59,438 nt of DNA. It comes from UBA9647 sp049522195. GTDB taxonomy: Bacteria; Bacteroidota; Ignavibacteria; UBA10030. Both the position numbers and the translations under genes were made by a program. The notes below the pieces were generated by a model. It did not search any database. It was not told the origin of the DNA and was given only the letters and a program-made list of their open reading frames with translations. Positions 39,840 to 48,766 of the stretch are shown in pieces. Location: the NCBI GenBank assembly GCA_049522195.1, contig JBEKOB010000016.1, positions 1 to 59,438 on the forward strand, in the 5' to 3' direction. Position 1 is the first letter of the stretch, and the number at the start of each line of letters is the position of its first letter.

Positions 39840-41369
39840 ATGATCATTGCATCGATGTTTTTCCGGCAGGAAATCCTTCATAGTCCCTTCTTCACGGATT
39901 TGGTCCTGTATCTCTATTTCTTTTCACTCCTGATCTTGTTCACTTTCGGGGCACACGGGTTTGTGATGGTCTATCATTATCTCAAGACCCGGGGAAAGGA
40001 AGCCGCCCTTCCTCCACTGGACCATATCCCGGTTGTGACAATCCAGTTGCCGGTCTTCAACGAATTCTATGTTGTCGATCGTTTGATCGAGGCTGTCTGC
40101 GCCTTTGAGTATCCGAAGGATAAACTCGAGATCCAGGTCCTCGACGATTCGACAGACGAGACGGTTGAGGTTGTTGCCAAAACCGTGCGACGATTCCAGG
40201 GGCTGGGATACGATATCAAGCACGTGTACCGCAACAACCGGAAGGGGTACAAGGCCGGCGCGCTCAAGCATGGTCTTGAAACCGCCCGCGGTGAATTCGT
40301 TGCCATCTTTGACGCAGATTTTGTCCCGAACACGACCTTCCTGCTGAGCACGCTTCCGTATTTTTACCAGGATGAGAAGCTGGCCCTGGTTCAGACGCGC
40401 TGGGAGCATCTGAACAGTGATTATTCCCTGCTGACCCGCACGCAGGCAATGGCTCTCGACGCTCATTTCGTAATGGAGCAGGGGGTCCGAAACAAGGTTG
40501 GCTTCTTCATTAACTTTAATGGCACCGGCGGCATCTGGCGGAAGTCGGCAATCTTCGATGCCGGGAACTGGCATTCGGACACGTTGACGGAAGATCTCGA
40601 CCTGAGTTACCGTGCACAACTCAGGGGCTGGAAGTTCAAGTATCTCAACGACGTCACATCTCCCGCAGAACTGCCCGCAGAAGTGAATGCCCTGAAGTCG
40701 CAGCAATTCAGGTGGACGAAGGGGGCAATCGAAACAGCACGGAAGATTTTGCCGGAAGTCTGGAAGTCCAACATCCCGCTCCGGGTGAAGATCCATTGCA
40801 CCTTCCATCTTACGAACAATCTTGCATTTCCCTTTATCCTCCTGGCTGGCATTCTGAACGTGCCCCTGATGTTCATCAAACAGCAAGGGGGGCATGATCT
40901 TTATTTTGCGATGATGTCCGTGTTCGTGCTGGCATTCATCGGCTCATTCCTGTTCTACATGTTTTCACAAAAAGCCGTTTATCTTGATTGGCGGCGCAGG
41001 CTCCTGCTGTTTCCCCTCTTCATGGCGGGAAGTATGGGATTTGCGGTGAACAACTCCCGAGCAGTATTTGAGGGATTGTTCAAGAAGCGCAGCGAGTTCG
41101 TGCGAACCCCGAAATACAAGATCGAAGGGAAAAAAGACTCCTGGCTTCAGAAGAAGTATGTGCCCGTGAAACTCAACTGGGTTGTCTTCGTTGAGATCGC
41201 GCTGGCGCTCTATTGCTTCTTCGGCGTAATTTCTTCATTATACTACCTGGAAATTGCTGCGGTCCCGTTCCAGTTATTGTACTTTTTGGGATTTTCGTTC
41301 GTCTCGGCGCTTTCGATCAAGCACGCGATTGAAGCGCGCAAGCTCCGTCACCAACAACCATCAGTCTGA
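39840..41369 (+). CDS. Membrane glycosyltransferase family 2 (cellulose/mannan synthase-like)
   Basis: 509-residue processive-type GT2 with one N-terminal membrane segment (LVLYLYFFSLLILFTFGAHGFVMV) and C-terminal membrane segments (AFPFILLAGILNVPLMFI, MMSVFVLAFIGSFLFYMF, LLLFPLFMAGSMGFAV, FVEIALALYCFFGVISSLYY). The catalytic core has VLDDSTDET, FDADFVP (DxD), GTGGIWRKSAI, LTEDLDLSYRAQLRGW (TED) and QQFRWTKG (QxxRW). All catalytic motifs are intact. It likely polymerises or transfers a sugar to an exported glycan or lipid. It lies between lptE and a TPR protein; there is no cellulose operon partner here. Confidence 0.92.
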   Translation: MIIASMFFRQEILHSPFFTDLVLYLYFFSLLILFTFGAHGFVMVYHYLKTRGKEAALPPLDHIPVVTIQLPVFNEFYVVDRLIEAVCAFEYPKDKLEIQVLDDSTDETVEVVAKTVRRFQGLGYDIKHVYRNNRKGYKAGALKHGLETARGEFVAIFDADFVPNTTFLLSTLPYFYQDEKLALVQTRWEHLNSDYSLLTRTQAMALDAHFVMEQGVRNKVGFFINFNGTGGIWRKSAIFDAGNWHSDTLTEDLDLSYRAQLRGWKFKYLNDVTSPAELPAEVNALKSQQFRWTKGAIETARKILPEVWKSNIPLRVKIHCTFHLTNNLAFPFILLAGILNVPLMFIKQQGGHDLYFAMMSVFVLAFIGSFLFYMFSQKAVYLDWRRRLLLFPLFMAGSMGFAVNNSRAVFEGLFKKRSEFVRTPKYKIEGKKDSWLQKKYVPVKLNWVVFVEIALALYCFFGVISSLYYLEIAAVPFQLLYFLGFSFVSALSIKHAIEARKLRHQQPSV

Positions 41370-42784
41370 TGACCGACCCCTCTCTCGAACGAATGAAGTC
41401 GCTCGAGCAGCGACTCGCCAAGGAGCCTCAATCCCCCCTTTTCGCACGCCTGGCTGATTACTATCTGCAGGTTGGGCGCGCCAACGATGCGCTTCGCCTG
41501 TGCGATGACGGCCTCGCGTTGTATCCGTACTACACGACCGCCCATCTGATCAAGGCAAAAGTACTCGTCCAGCTTGGCATGACGGCTGAAGCCGCGCATG
41601 CGTACGAGACCGTCCGCGAGTTCCTTCCGACAAACGAATCTGTACTTCGCCTGACGTCGGTACTCGATCGCGCTCCTTCACAAGAGCAAGGGGTCAGTGA
41701 GACCATCGAAGGAATTGACGAGCCGGAACCTCCACAAGCGCCGGTGCAGGAGAGGATCGTTGTCGAAGAAGCTCAACCGACAGCAATCGAAGAACCACCA
41801 GCACCTCCCGCCGAAGTTGCTTCAGCGCAAGAACCAATAGCGATTGAAGAACCGCTAATCCAGGCGGAAGAACCGCAGCCGGTTGAGACAGCGGAGGCCG
41901 GTCCAGCGACAGACGATTCGTTTGGATTTGGAGAACAGCCGGTTGTAGAGCCGCAACCTGAAGAACCAGGCGCGGGTGAGAAACTGGGACTTGAGATGCA
42001 GTCGGAGCCGCAACAGCCGTATTCCGATTTTGATTTTGGCGCGCCTGCCGAAGAACCTCCCGTTGCGGCAGTCGAAGAAACTCCCTTCGGGTCTCAACCT
42101 ATCGGGGAGCCCCCTAGGGCAATCGAAGCTGAACCCGAGCCAGAACCGTTGCAGGAAACAACGCACACCGAAACCCCGGCGATGGAAGCCACGCCCGTGA
42201 CTCCAGAACCAGTGCCGACGGCAACACCCGACACCAGCACCGAAGCGACTCCTGACTGGTTTGAGGCATTCAGCCAACTGCAGCAGCCTGCGGGTGAGTC
42301 AGCAGAAACTCCAGCTCCTGCACCAACGGAAGAAGAAAACCCGTTTGCGATCTTTGGAGCAGAGCAACCCTCAACGGCTGTTGAGGGGGAGCCATACGAC
42401 GAATTCTCTGCGCGCGTGAGGATGGAGTTGTTCGGCACCGAAGACACAATGACGCTGGAAGAGTATTTGGCACAGCTAGGATCCGTCGAGCCGCCCACCG
42501 CTCCTTCAGACAACATTGGAGAGCTTGCGGAAAAGCTCAAGACCTCTCAGCGCATTACGCCGCCGGTGATAAATTTCTCAGAGAAAGCTCCCCGGTCAGC
42601 AAGCGAAGTTGATGCTGGCGGTGGATCGGGATTTGTCACTCCAACGCTCGCTGAAATCTATGTCAAGCAGGGGTGGTTCGACGACGCGATCAAGGCATAC
42701 CGGGCCCTCGCTGCCAACAAGCCCGCGGAAAAGGAAAAGTTCGAGCAACGGATAGCAGAGATTGAGGAGATGAAGAAGAAGTAG
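41369..42784 (+). CDS. TPR protein with long Pro/Glu-rich linker
   Basis: 471 residues, start ATG 41369 overlapping the GT2 stop by one base (TGATG). The N-terminal ~95 residues are TPR-like (LFARLADYYLQVGRANDALRLCDDGLAL, HLIKAKVLVQLGMTAEAAHAYE). Residues ~100 to 400 are low-complexity, rich in Pro, Glu and Ala, and probably unstructured. A single C-terminal TPR-like unit follows (TLAEIYVKQGWFDDAIKAYRALAANKP). There is no signal peptide. The role is unknown; the operon position suggests a scaffold for glycan or envelope work (inference). A related architecture is common in this group of bacteria as far as I recall. Confidence 0.8.
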   Translation: MTDPSLERMKSLEQRLAKEPQSPLFARLADYYLQVGRANDALRLCDDGLALYPYYTTAHLIKAKVLVQLGMTAEAAHAYETVREFLPTNESVLRLTSVLDRAPSQEQGVSETIEGIDEPEPPQAPVQERIVVEEAQPTAIEEPPAPPAEVASAQEPIAIEEPLIQAEEPQPVETAEAGPATDDSFGFGEQPVVEPQPEEPGAGEKLGLEMQSEPQQPYSDFDFGAPAEEPPVAAVEETPFGSQPIGEPPRAIEAEPEPEPLQETTHTETPAMEATPVTPEPVPTATPDTSTEATPDWFEAFSQLQQPAGESAETPAPAPTEEENPFAIFGAEQPSTAVEGEPYDEFSARVRMELFGTEDTMTLEEYLAQLGSVEPPTAPSDNIGELAEKLKTSQRITPPVINFSEKAPRSASEVDAGGGSGFVTPTLAEIYVKQGWFDDAIKAYRALAANKPAEKEKFEQRIAEIEEMKKK

Positions 42785-42883
42785 TGGAGTAGAAAGTAGT
42801 GGAGTAAATGAGTATCTGAGTATGAGCAGCCCTGAATTCATTCAAAGTTGAACAAATCAGGAAGTACAGTTTGTCTGGAGACA

Positions 42884-42912
42884 AAAAACCCCGGCCGTTG
42901 GTCGGGGTTTTT
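42884..42912. terminator. Bidirectional terminator between the TPR gene and rpsT
   Basis: AAAAACCCCG (42884-42893) pairs with CGGGGTTTTT (42903-42912), giving T-runs on both strands. A second hairpin, TCCCCGGACT/AGTCCGGGGA (42919-42940), follows. Convergent genes on both sides. Confidence 0.9.
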
Positions 42913-42959
42913 GCTTTGTCCCCGGACTCAAGTCCGGGGATATCAACCTTTGTTGCTGG

Positions 42960-43214
42960 CTATTTCAATGCACTCACAAACTTCGTGAGGCTTGATTTCT
43001 GATTCGCTGCCTTATTCTTATGGATCACGCCTTTCGAAGCGAGTTGATCCAGCGCCTTCACTGCGACTTTGAGCGCTGCGGCAGCCTTGTCTTTCTCTTT
43101 GGCTGACCGGACGTTCTTGACCAAGGTTTTCATGCGTGAAAGCACTGCCTTGTTGCGGATATGCCGTTTCGCATTCTGACGGGTTCGTTTCTCAGCTGAC
43201 TTGTGTTGTGCCAT
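42960..43214 (-). CDS. rpsT: 30S ribosomal protein S20
   Basis: Binds 16S rRNA in the small subunit body. 84 residues, strongly basic and all-helical: the N-terminus AQHKSAEKRTRQNAKRHIRNKA and C-terminal GVIHKNKAANQKSSLTKFVSAL match the family. A GGAGAAGAGG ribosome binding site precedes ATG 43214. It has its own promoter and ends at a strong terminator, so it is probably monocistronic. Confidence 0.95.
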   Translation of the reverse strand: MAQHKSAEKRTRQNAKRHIRNKAVLSRMKTLVKNVRSAKEKDKAAAALKVAVKALDQLASKGVIHKNKAANQKSSLTKFVSALK

Positions 43215-43258
43215 CCTCTTCTCCTGTGTGTAACAGCCCTGATTGTTTCTTCTGAAAT

Positions 43259-43287
43259 AAGATAGCGAAGATTCCGCAAATTTACAA
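43259..43287 (-). promoter_or_regulatory. Candidate promoter of rpsT
   Basis: On the minus strand TTGTAA (complement of 43282-43287), 17-base spacer, TATCTT (complement of 43259-43264). Confidence 0.5.
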
Positions 43288-43334
43288 AGGAATTTTCATC
43301 GGCTTCGCCACCCGGCGTGCATCCCGTCGGCGTT

Positions 43335-43898
43335 TTATACAGTGAGAGAACGCAAGAAGCCCCGCAGGATTGCAGCAGTAGCTCCCCAGATCTCGTGTTC
43401 ACCGAATCGGTAGAAATACACGTCAATGACTCTGCCGAGGCGCGTGATTTTCTCCACCCTCTCGTTCCCTTTGTCAAGAAAGATGGAAACCGGCACCTCC
43501 AGAATCTGCGCAACTTCCGTTGCATTCGGCGTCAACGGCGGCAGACACCCGGCATAGGCAACCACAGGCGTGATGGCAAAGCCCGACGGGGTTTCATATT
43601 CATTCAGCGATCCCAACACCTCAACCGCATTTGGTGAAAGTCCGATTTCTTCTTCGCCTTCCCTCAAGGCTGTGGCAATGAAGTGAGCATCTTCATCGTC
43701 GCGAGACCCTCCCGGGAATGAGATCTGCCCTTTGTGGTGTTCGACGTCTTCGGTCCGTTTCGTGAGAAGGACATACAGATCGTCCCCCTTTGGATAGAAC
43801 AGCATCAACACAGCTGCCTTCTTCAGGTCCGGCTTCCCCAGTTCCCTTCGTTGAAATCCGTTCAGGAATTTTCTGATCTGATCGATGGTGATTCTCAT
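43335..43898 (-). CDS. Nudix hydrolase, CoA pyrophosphatase (NudL/YeaB) type
   Basis: 187 residues. It has the CoA-pyrophosphatase signature LLTKRTEDVEHHKGQISFPGG followed by the Nudix box variant GGSRDDEDAHFIATALREGEEEIGL, in which the REGEEEIG metal-binding helix is intact. Members cleave CoA or derivatives to phosphopantetheine and 3',5'-ADP; the exact substrate is inferred. Later segments (SGFAITPVVAYAGC, EVAQILEVPVSIFLD) also match the family. It begins 21 bases after a small unknown gene in the rarA operon. Confidence 0.9.
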   Translation of the reverse strand: MRITIDQIRKFLNGFQRRELGKPDLKKAAVLMLFYPKGDDLYVLLTKRTEDVEHHKGQISFPGGSRDDEDAHFIATALREGEEEIGLSPNAVEVLGSLNEYETPSGFAITPVVAYAGCLPPLTPNATEVAQILEVPVSIFLDKGNERVEKITRLGRVIDVYFYRFGEHEIWGATAAILRGFLRSLTV

Positions 43899-43919
43899 TT
43901 TCCCTTCAACTGAAATGGA

Positions 43920-44252
43920 CTAGCCATTGCCTTTGATTGAGATCGTCAATTTTCCTTCAGCGAGATCACGCAGGAGCGTCTCGATACGAGACCTCAATTC
44001 TTCCGACTGTAGTGTTGCGTCCGGATGAGACTCGAGCTGGTACAGAATATCAGGCAAGAATCCGATCGAAGTCAGCTTGGAGCGGTCGCTCGACGGATGG
44101 AGTACGCGATACCGATCGCGCAACCGATGCAGGAAGAGAAGAAGATTATCGGCCTTCAGGTCCCGCTGGCCCCCGGCATAATCGTGCAGTTCCTTGAGCA
44201 AGGACGATGCCTGTAACATCAAATCCTGCTTTTCGTTACGACCCGGTGTCAC
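43920..44252 (-). CDS. Small protein of unknown function in the rarA operon
   Basis: 110 residues, not recognised. Mostly helical and charged (LLKELHDYAGGQRDLKADN, LLLFLHRLRDRYRVLHPSSD, ELRSRIETLLRDLAEGK). There is no signal peptide or membrane segment. Its start overlaps the rarA stop by 4 bases (ATGA), so it is translationally coupled to rarA and is likely a real gene. Confidence 0.7.
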   Translation of the reverse strand: MTPGRNEKQDLMLQASSLLKELHDYAGGQRDLKADNLLLFLHRLRDRYRVLHPSSDRSKLTSIGFLPDILYQLESHPDATLQSEELRSRIETLLRDLAEGKLTISIKGNG

Positions 44253-45577
44253 CGCTGTTTCTTCTTCCAGAGCTTGTTCAGTCTTTCGCGGATCCCCTTC
44301 TCCTCTCCAATGTCCGTTGGCTTGTAGTACGTCTTGTCTTTGAGGTTGTCAGGGAGGTATTGCTGCTCAACGAAGTGGTCCTCGAATTGATGACTGTACT
44401 TGTAGTCCTTCCCGTATTCCAGATCCTTCATCAACTGCGTAGGAGCATTCCGGATATGAAGCGGGACGGGAAGATTTGGCAGGTTCCGGACATCTTCCAT
44501 CGCCTGCTCGATGGCCATATAGGATGCATTGCTTTTCGGAGCCGATGCAAGGTAGGTCGCCGTTTGCGACAGGATGATTCTTGCTTCAGGCATGCCAACA
44601 TAGTTGACAGCTGTGAAGCACGATGTTGCCATCGTCAGCGCCATCGGGTCGGCGTTTCCTACATCTTCAGAGGCCAGTATAACCATCCTGCGTGCTATAA
44701 AGAGAGGGTCCTCTCCGCCATCCAGCATCCGGGCCATCCAATAAACTGCGGCGTCAGGATCACTTCCCCTCAAACTCTTGATGAACGCAGAGATGGTGTC
44801 GTAGTGCTGGTCCCCCTTCTTGTCGTAGAGTGTATATTTCCGTTGAAACGCTTCTTCGATCTTCGGCTTGCTGATTGTCGCCCCGCCATCACTGTCGGGC
44901 TTTGTCAGCTGCAACGCTGTCTCGAGCCCGTTCAGGAGTTTCCGGGCATCGCCACCTGAAAGGAGCATCAGAAAATCCCGGTCTTCGATCGTGATGCGTC
45001 GCTTCGAAAGAATTGGATCCACTGAGAGAGCGCGGTCCAGAATTGCGCTCAGTCCTTCCTTGTCGAGCGCCTCAAGCACATAGACGCGAGAACGAGAGAG
45101 AAGCGGTGAGATCACTTCAAACGACGGATTCTCCGTCGTGGCACCGATCAGGACGATGCTCCCCTCCTCCACGCTGTGCAGAAGCGCATCCTGCTGTGCT
45201 TTGTTGAATCGATGGATTTCATCGATGAAAAGAATCGTGCGCTTCCTGAGCTTGCGGAGATTCGCTTCTCCTTTGGCGATGACTTCCCTGACTTCTTTCA
45301 CGCCGGATGAAACGGCGTTCAGTTGATGGAAGTCTGCCTTGATGTGATTCGCAAGCAGGCGTGCGAGCGTTGTTTTCCCGACTCCGGGAGGTCCCCAGAG
45401 AATCATGGAGAACAACTCCCCCTTCTCGATCATCACACGAATCGGTTTCCCTTCTCCGAGAAGGTGTGCCTGGCCAATGAATTCTTTGAGCGTATGAGGC
45501 CTCACGCGCTCTGCGAGGGGAGCATACGATCTTGCTGCAGGACCCGGCGCATCATCGGAGGTAAAAAGATCTGCCAT
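44249..45577 (-). CDS. rarA: Replication-associated recombination protein A (AAA+ ATPase)
   Basis: 442 residues of the RarA/MgsA/WRNIP1 family, which acts at stalled replication forks. Segments: LAERVRPHTLKEFIGQAHLL, Walker A LWGPPGVGKTTLA, Walker B ILFIDEIHRFNKAQQDALL, sensor 1 LIGATTENPSFEV, and the C-terminal tetramerisation domain with YDTISAFIKSLRGSDPDAA and VYWMARMLDGGEDPLFIARRM. The length and domain order are normal. It is the first gene of an operon that continues with a small unknown protein and a Nudix hydrolase. Confidence 0.95.
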   Translation of the reverse strand: MADLFTSDDAPGPAARSYAPLAERVRPHTLKEFIGQAHLLGEGKPIRVMIEKGELFSMILWGPPGVGKTTLARLLANHIKADFHQLNAVSSGVKEVREVIAKGEANLRKLRKRTILFIDEIHRFNKAQQDALLHSVEEGSIVLIGATTENPSFEVISPLLSRSRVYVLEALDKEGLSAILDRALSVDPILSKRRITIEDRDFLMLLSGGDARKLLNGLETALQLTKPDSDGGATISKPKIEEAFQRKYTLYDKKGDQHYDTISAFIKSLRGSDPDAAVYWMARMLDGGEDPLFIARRMVILASEDVGNADPMALTMATSCFTAVNYVGMPEARIILSQTATYLASAPKSNASYMAIEQAMEDVRNLPNLPVPLHIRNAPTQLMKDLEYGKDYKYSHQFEDHFVEQQYLPDNLKDKTYYKPTDIGEEKGIRERLNKLWKKKQR

Positions 45578-45652
45578 GGGTTTCTTCTTATAAGTTTCCC
45601 GAATTCTGTAAAATGGAATAGGAGAGACTTCGGGAATCCGCTCCTCGAAATG

Positions 45653-45689
45653 AAAAAACCAACACTAGCTTCAACGCACTGTGTTGGTT
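45653..45689 (-). terminator. Terminator of the aldolase-ddl-ftsB operon
   Basis: On the minus strand AACCAACAC (complement of 45681-45689) pairs with GTGTTGGTT (complement of 45657-45665), followed by T's (complement of 45653-45658). Confidence 0.8.
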
Positions 45690-45729
45690 ACGATTGGTTG
45701 GCGCCTCGCAAACCCCTACCGCATGCTGC

Positions 45730-46071
45730 CTAATTCTTCTTCACCTTATACACCGTCTCCCCATCTCTTGCCATCCCGTACTTTTCACGAGCAACTTTCT
45801 CAATGGTCTTCTTGTCCCCATCGAGCGCTTTGAGATACGACTGCAGGCGCTTGGTTTCTTCGTCGGCTGCCCTGACCTTCTCGATCATGACCTGCCGCTG
45901 ATGTTCAAGCCGGATGCGCGTTATGATTCCCCGATTATTGAAGAGGATGTAGGAAACAAGGAGAGTTCCGACGATCACGAACAGGGCACGGCGCCTCGTC
46001 TTGAAGACCTTTTTTGTGATGCCCTTGAGCCAGCGGGGCTGCTGAACTCGTCTGAGGAAATCGCCGTCCAT
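45730..46071 (-). CDS. Cell division protein, FtsB/DivIC family
   Basis: Small bitopic septum protein, ~113 residues from ATG 46071. A basic N-terminus, one membrane segment (ALFVIVGTLLVSYILF) with N-in topology, a coiled coil (HQRQVMIEKVRAADEETKRLQSYLKAL) and the FtsB-type C-terminus KTIEKVAREKYGMARDGETVYKV. It works with FtsL and FtsQ to recruit and activate the septal peptidoglycan synthase. An in-frame TTG at 46107, 6 bases after the ddl stop, would add 12 residues. Linked to ddl in a cell-wall operon. Confidence 0.88.
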   Translation of the reverse strand: MDGDFLRRVQQPRWLKGITKKVFKTRRRALFVIVGTLLVSYILFNNRGIITRIRLEHQRQVMIEKVRAADEETKRLQSYLKALDGDKKTIEKVAREKYGMARDGETVYKVKKN

Positions 46072-46113
46072 TGCTTCGAAGATACTCTTAAATTGACCGT
46101 TTTGCAAACTGCC

Positions 46114-47244
46114 TTACGATTTGAACCAGTCGGATTTGGGCTGGTACTTCGTCTTCAGGTGAGCCCTCGATGCGTGGCGCGCGATCGCGAGTTGAACGAG
46201 TTGATCAAGGAGGTCGGCGTACGAAAGTCCTGAAGCCTGCCACAACTTCGGGTACATGCTGATTGACGTGAACCCCGGTATCGTATTCAACTCGTTAAGG
46301 AACACGGCGTTGGTCTTTCGGGCCACCAGGAAATCAACGCGCGCCATTCCTGCACAATCGAGAGCACGGAAACTCTCCACCGAATACTTCTGGATTTTCT
46401 TGGTGACTGCTTTCGGCAGCGGCGCAGGGATCACGGCCGTCGATTTACCGTCAACGTACTTTGCGTCATAGTCGTAGAACTCGTTCGAGGGCACAATTTC
46501 CCCAGGAACAGACGCAATCGGCTGATCATTTCCAAGGACACTGCACTCGATCTCACGAGCATTTTCCACAGACTTCTCTACGAGGATCTTCAGATCATAC
46601 TCCCCGGCGAGACGAATAGCTTCAACCAACTCCCGCCTGTTGTGCGCCTTGCTGATACCCACACTCGAACCGAGGTTCGCCGGCTTGACGAAGCATGGAT
46701 ATCGCAGCTTCCTTTCGATCGTGTCGATGATCTTCTTAGAATCTTTCGCGAACTCATGCATGAAGAAGCAGACATCGGGCGTAACAGGAATGTCCATCTG
46801 GCGGAGAAGCTGTTTCTGGACCACTTTATCCATTCCGACTGCAGAGCCGAGAACGCCCGAGCCAACGTACGGAATGTCGGCGAGCTCGAAGAGTCCCTGG
46901 ATTGTTCCATCCTCGCCGTACGTCCCGTGAAGAACCGGGAATGCCACGTCGATTCGCTGCGGCGTCAGTTGGGCTGCAGAGTCCTTCAGTTCAACCAAGC
47001 CCTGCTTTCGGGGATCGGGTACAAGAATGTGTTCCGGCAAGTGTTCGATGTCGGCGCGTTGTTTCAGCAATTCCAGGGCTTTTTCTGAACTGAGCCAGCG
47101 CCCTTCCGAAGTGATGCCGATGGGAAGCACTTCGTATTTCTTTTTGTCGAGAGCGCCGATGACAGACGCTGCAGAGACAATAGAGACCTCATGTTCAGCT
47201 GAACGGCCTCCAAAGATGACTCCCACACGAATTTTCTTTGGCAT
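46114..47244 (-). CDS. ddl: D-alanine--D-alanine ligase
   Basis: Makes the D-Ala-D-Ala dipeptide for peptidoglycan. 376 residues with ATP-grasp features: IRVGVIFGGRSAEHEVSIVSAASV at the N-terminus, PVLHGTYGEDGTIQGLFEL, PYVGSGVLGSAVGMDK, CFVKPANLGSSVGISKA, CAGMARVDFLVA, VFLNELNTIPGFTSISMYPKL and a C-terminal LVQLAIARH. The catalytic Ser and Arg segments (GSSVGIS, MARVDF) are present. It is about 26 bases downstream of the aldolase gene and just upstream of ftsB. Confidence 0.96.
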   Translation of the reverse strand: MPKKIRVGVIFGGRSAEHEVSIVSAASVIGALDKKKYEVLPIGITSEGRWLSSEKALELLKQRADIEHLPEHILVPDPRKQGLVELKDSAAQLTPQRIDVAFPVLHGTYGEDGTIQGLFELADIPYVGSGVLGSAVGMDKVVQKQLLRQMDIPVTPDVCFFMHEFAKDSKKIIDTIERKLRYPCFVKPANLGSSVGISKAHNRRELVEAIRLAGEYDLKILVEKSVENAREIECSVLGNDQPIASVPGEIVPSNEFYDYDAKYVDGKSTAVIPAPLPKAVTKKIQKYSVESFRALDCAGMARVDFLVARKTNAVFLNELNTIPGFTSISMYPKLWQASGLSYADLLDQLVQLAIARHASRAHLKTKYQPKSDWFKS

Positions 47245-47270
47245 GATATCGACGCGAAGTATTGTGTGTT

Positions 47271-47909
47271 TTAGGGGCGCAGTTTGCCGAACGTAGCGTT
47301 CAGCTTACCGACCTGCTCGACCGTCAAGCTTTTTTCTCCGCCAAGCATTCGCGCCACAAACGTGATATGAGCAGCATGTTCCACCTTCTCCATTTTGAAA
47401 TATGCGTCATCGAGGTTCTTGCCGAATGTAACAACCCCGTGGTTCGTCAACAGGACCGCATTGGCGGAATGAACAAATGGAGCGATGGAGTCAGCGACCT
47501 CTTTGGTCGATGGTGTCGCAAAATCAGCGAGTGGGATGGTGCCAAGTCCAAAAATCACTTCAGGATATAATGGTTGATCAAGAGGGATTCGAGCAGTCGC
47601 GAACCCCGTTGCGTACGTCGGGTGCGCATGGACAACGGCATGAACATCAACCCTCTGCTGATAGATAAACAGATGCATGCCGAGCTCGCTCGAAGGGGAT
47701 GGCCCTGCTCCAACCGGCGAGCCGTTGATCGTGACCTCGACGAGATCGTTTTCGCTGACGCGCCCTTTATTCAGCGAGGTTGGTGTCGTGAGGATATTGC
47801 CATTCGGCAGCCGCACACTCACGTTGCCGTCATTCGCTGTTACGAATCCCCTTGCATAGAGTGCTTTGCATACCGCTATGAGTTGTCGTGCAATTTCAGA
47901 TTGTGTCAT
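47271..47909 (-). CDS. Class II aldolase/adducin family protein
   Basis: 212 residues, zinc-dependent fuculose-phosphate-aldolase fold. Metal site residues: H94 and H96 in VVHAHPTYATG, a third His in LTNHGVVTFG, and the catalytic-type Glu75 in SSELGMHL. The N-terminus (LYARGFVTANDGNVSVRL) is typical. Members cleave L-fuculose-1-P, L-ribulose-5-P or methylthioribulose-1-P; the substrate here cannot be read from sequence. First gene of the operon with ddl and ftsB. Confidence 0.88.
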   Translation of the reverse strand: MTQSEIARQLIAVCKALYARGFVTANDGNVSVRLPNGNILTTPTSLNKGRVSENDLVEVTINGSPVGAGPSPSSELGMHLFIYQQRVDVHAVVHAHPTYATGFATARIPLDQPLYPEVIFGLGTIPLADFATPSTKEVADSIAPFVHSANAVLLTNHGVVTFGKNLDDAYFKMEKVEHAAHITFVARMLGGEKSLTVEQVGKLNATFGKLRP

Positions 47910-47944
47910 GGCAATTTCAATGGTGAGACGATGTGTGTAAGTCT

Positions 47945-47973
47945 AAAATAGAGAAAAGTGGAGAGAGGTTCAA
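47945..47973 (-). promoter_or_regulatory. Promoter of the aldolase-ddl-ftsB operon
   Basis: On the minus strand TTGAAC (complement of 47968-47973), 17-base spacer, TATTTT (complement of 47945-47950), 36 bases before ATG 47909. Confidence 0.55.
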
Positions 47974-47983
47974 GAAACAACCA

Positions 47984-48766
47984 TCACTCTGAAAGGAGGA
48001 AATATGCAAGGACGGCAAAGCTAATCTGGCTGACGATGAGAGTGGCAGCGGCCCAACGGTCGAGCCGGCGCGTGGCGGATAGGTCGGTCGCATTATTGCT
48101 CTGAAGATAGGAGTCAAAGTTCCGATTGGCCCGATCTTTCATGATGGCAGATGCGACGCCTGAAACGATCATCGTTGCCCCTGAGGCGTATGTCATCATG
48201 TGATCCCCGGGAATTGCTCCGTTGACGCCAAGGACATCGGATAGTTGCGAAGAAACCCCGCTTTCATTCCTCGGCGAGAGCTTCACCTTGAGGAGTCCGT
48301 CGTGAACCTGGCCGGCTGGCACCAGGAGGGAATCGTACCCGTCTCTCTGGATGACGAGGTCGCCCGCAATCATCGATGGCAGGCGGGCGTACAATGGCGT
48401 AGCCCCGAGCTCTACCCCGCCATAATGGACAACTCCACCTGGCGGTTCTGATTGGACACGCAAGACCTCGCCAAGGGTCAGCCGTTTCTCCTGCTGGTCG
48501 GCGCCTGATACTACAAGCGAATCCTGCGTCACGATCGCATTCCATGCAAAAACGGAAGGATAGAACGCCCTGATCCTGTGCAATCCGCGCGTTAGGATGA
48601 AACCCCTGATTGGTGATTTCCCGATGAGCAGTGAATCGACGTAGACGTCGGCACCTGCAGGCTCTGTGATTATACTTGCCGAGCCTGTCGAATCAGTCGG
48701 GCTTTGGGTCTGGCAGAAAAGACTCGAGTAAAGTAACGCGCTCGCTATGATGGGGAGTATCTTCAT
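47984..48766 (-). CDS. PEGA-domain membrane protein
   Basis: 260 residues. Signal peptide or N-terminal anchor (ILPIIASALLYSSLFCQTQ), then two PEGA domains: SIITEPAGADVYVDSLLIGKSP-type (with RGFILTRGLHRIRA) and RVQSEPPGGVVHYGGVELGATP-type (with GDLVIQRDGYDSLLV). A C-terminal part has two membrane segments (GDHMMTYASGATMIVSGVASAIM, WAAATLIVSQISFAVLAYFLL). PEGA domains are surface or periplasmic beta modules. Start overlaps the PQQ-propeller lipoprotein stop by 4 bases (ATGA), so the two are translationally coupled. Confidence 0.82.
   Translation of the reverse strand: MKILPIIASALLYSSLFCQTQSPTDSTGSASIITEPAGADVYVDSLLIGKSPIRGFILTRGLHRIRAFYPSVFAWNAIVTQDSLVVSGADQQEKRLTLGEVLRVQSEPPGGVVHYGGVELGATPLYARLPSMIAGDLVIQRDGYDSLLVPAGQVHDGLLKVKLSPRNESGVSSQLSDVLGVNGAIPGDHMMTYASGATMIVSGVASAIMKDRANRNFDSYLQSNNATDLSATRRLDRWAAATLIVSQISFAVLAYFLLSE

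Noticed and set aside
39924..40895. 323-codon open frame antisense to the GT2 synthase
   Set aside because: Shadow frame; the opposite strand has complete GT2 catalytic motifs.
44207..44959. 250-codon open frame antisense to rarA
   Set aside because: Shadow of rarA, which has intact Walker motifs and typical length.
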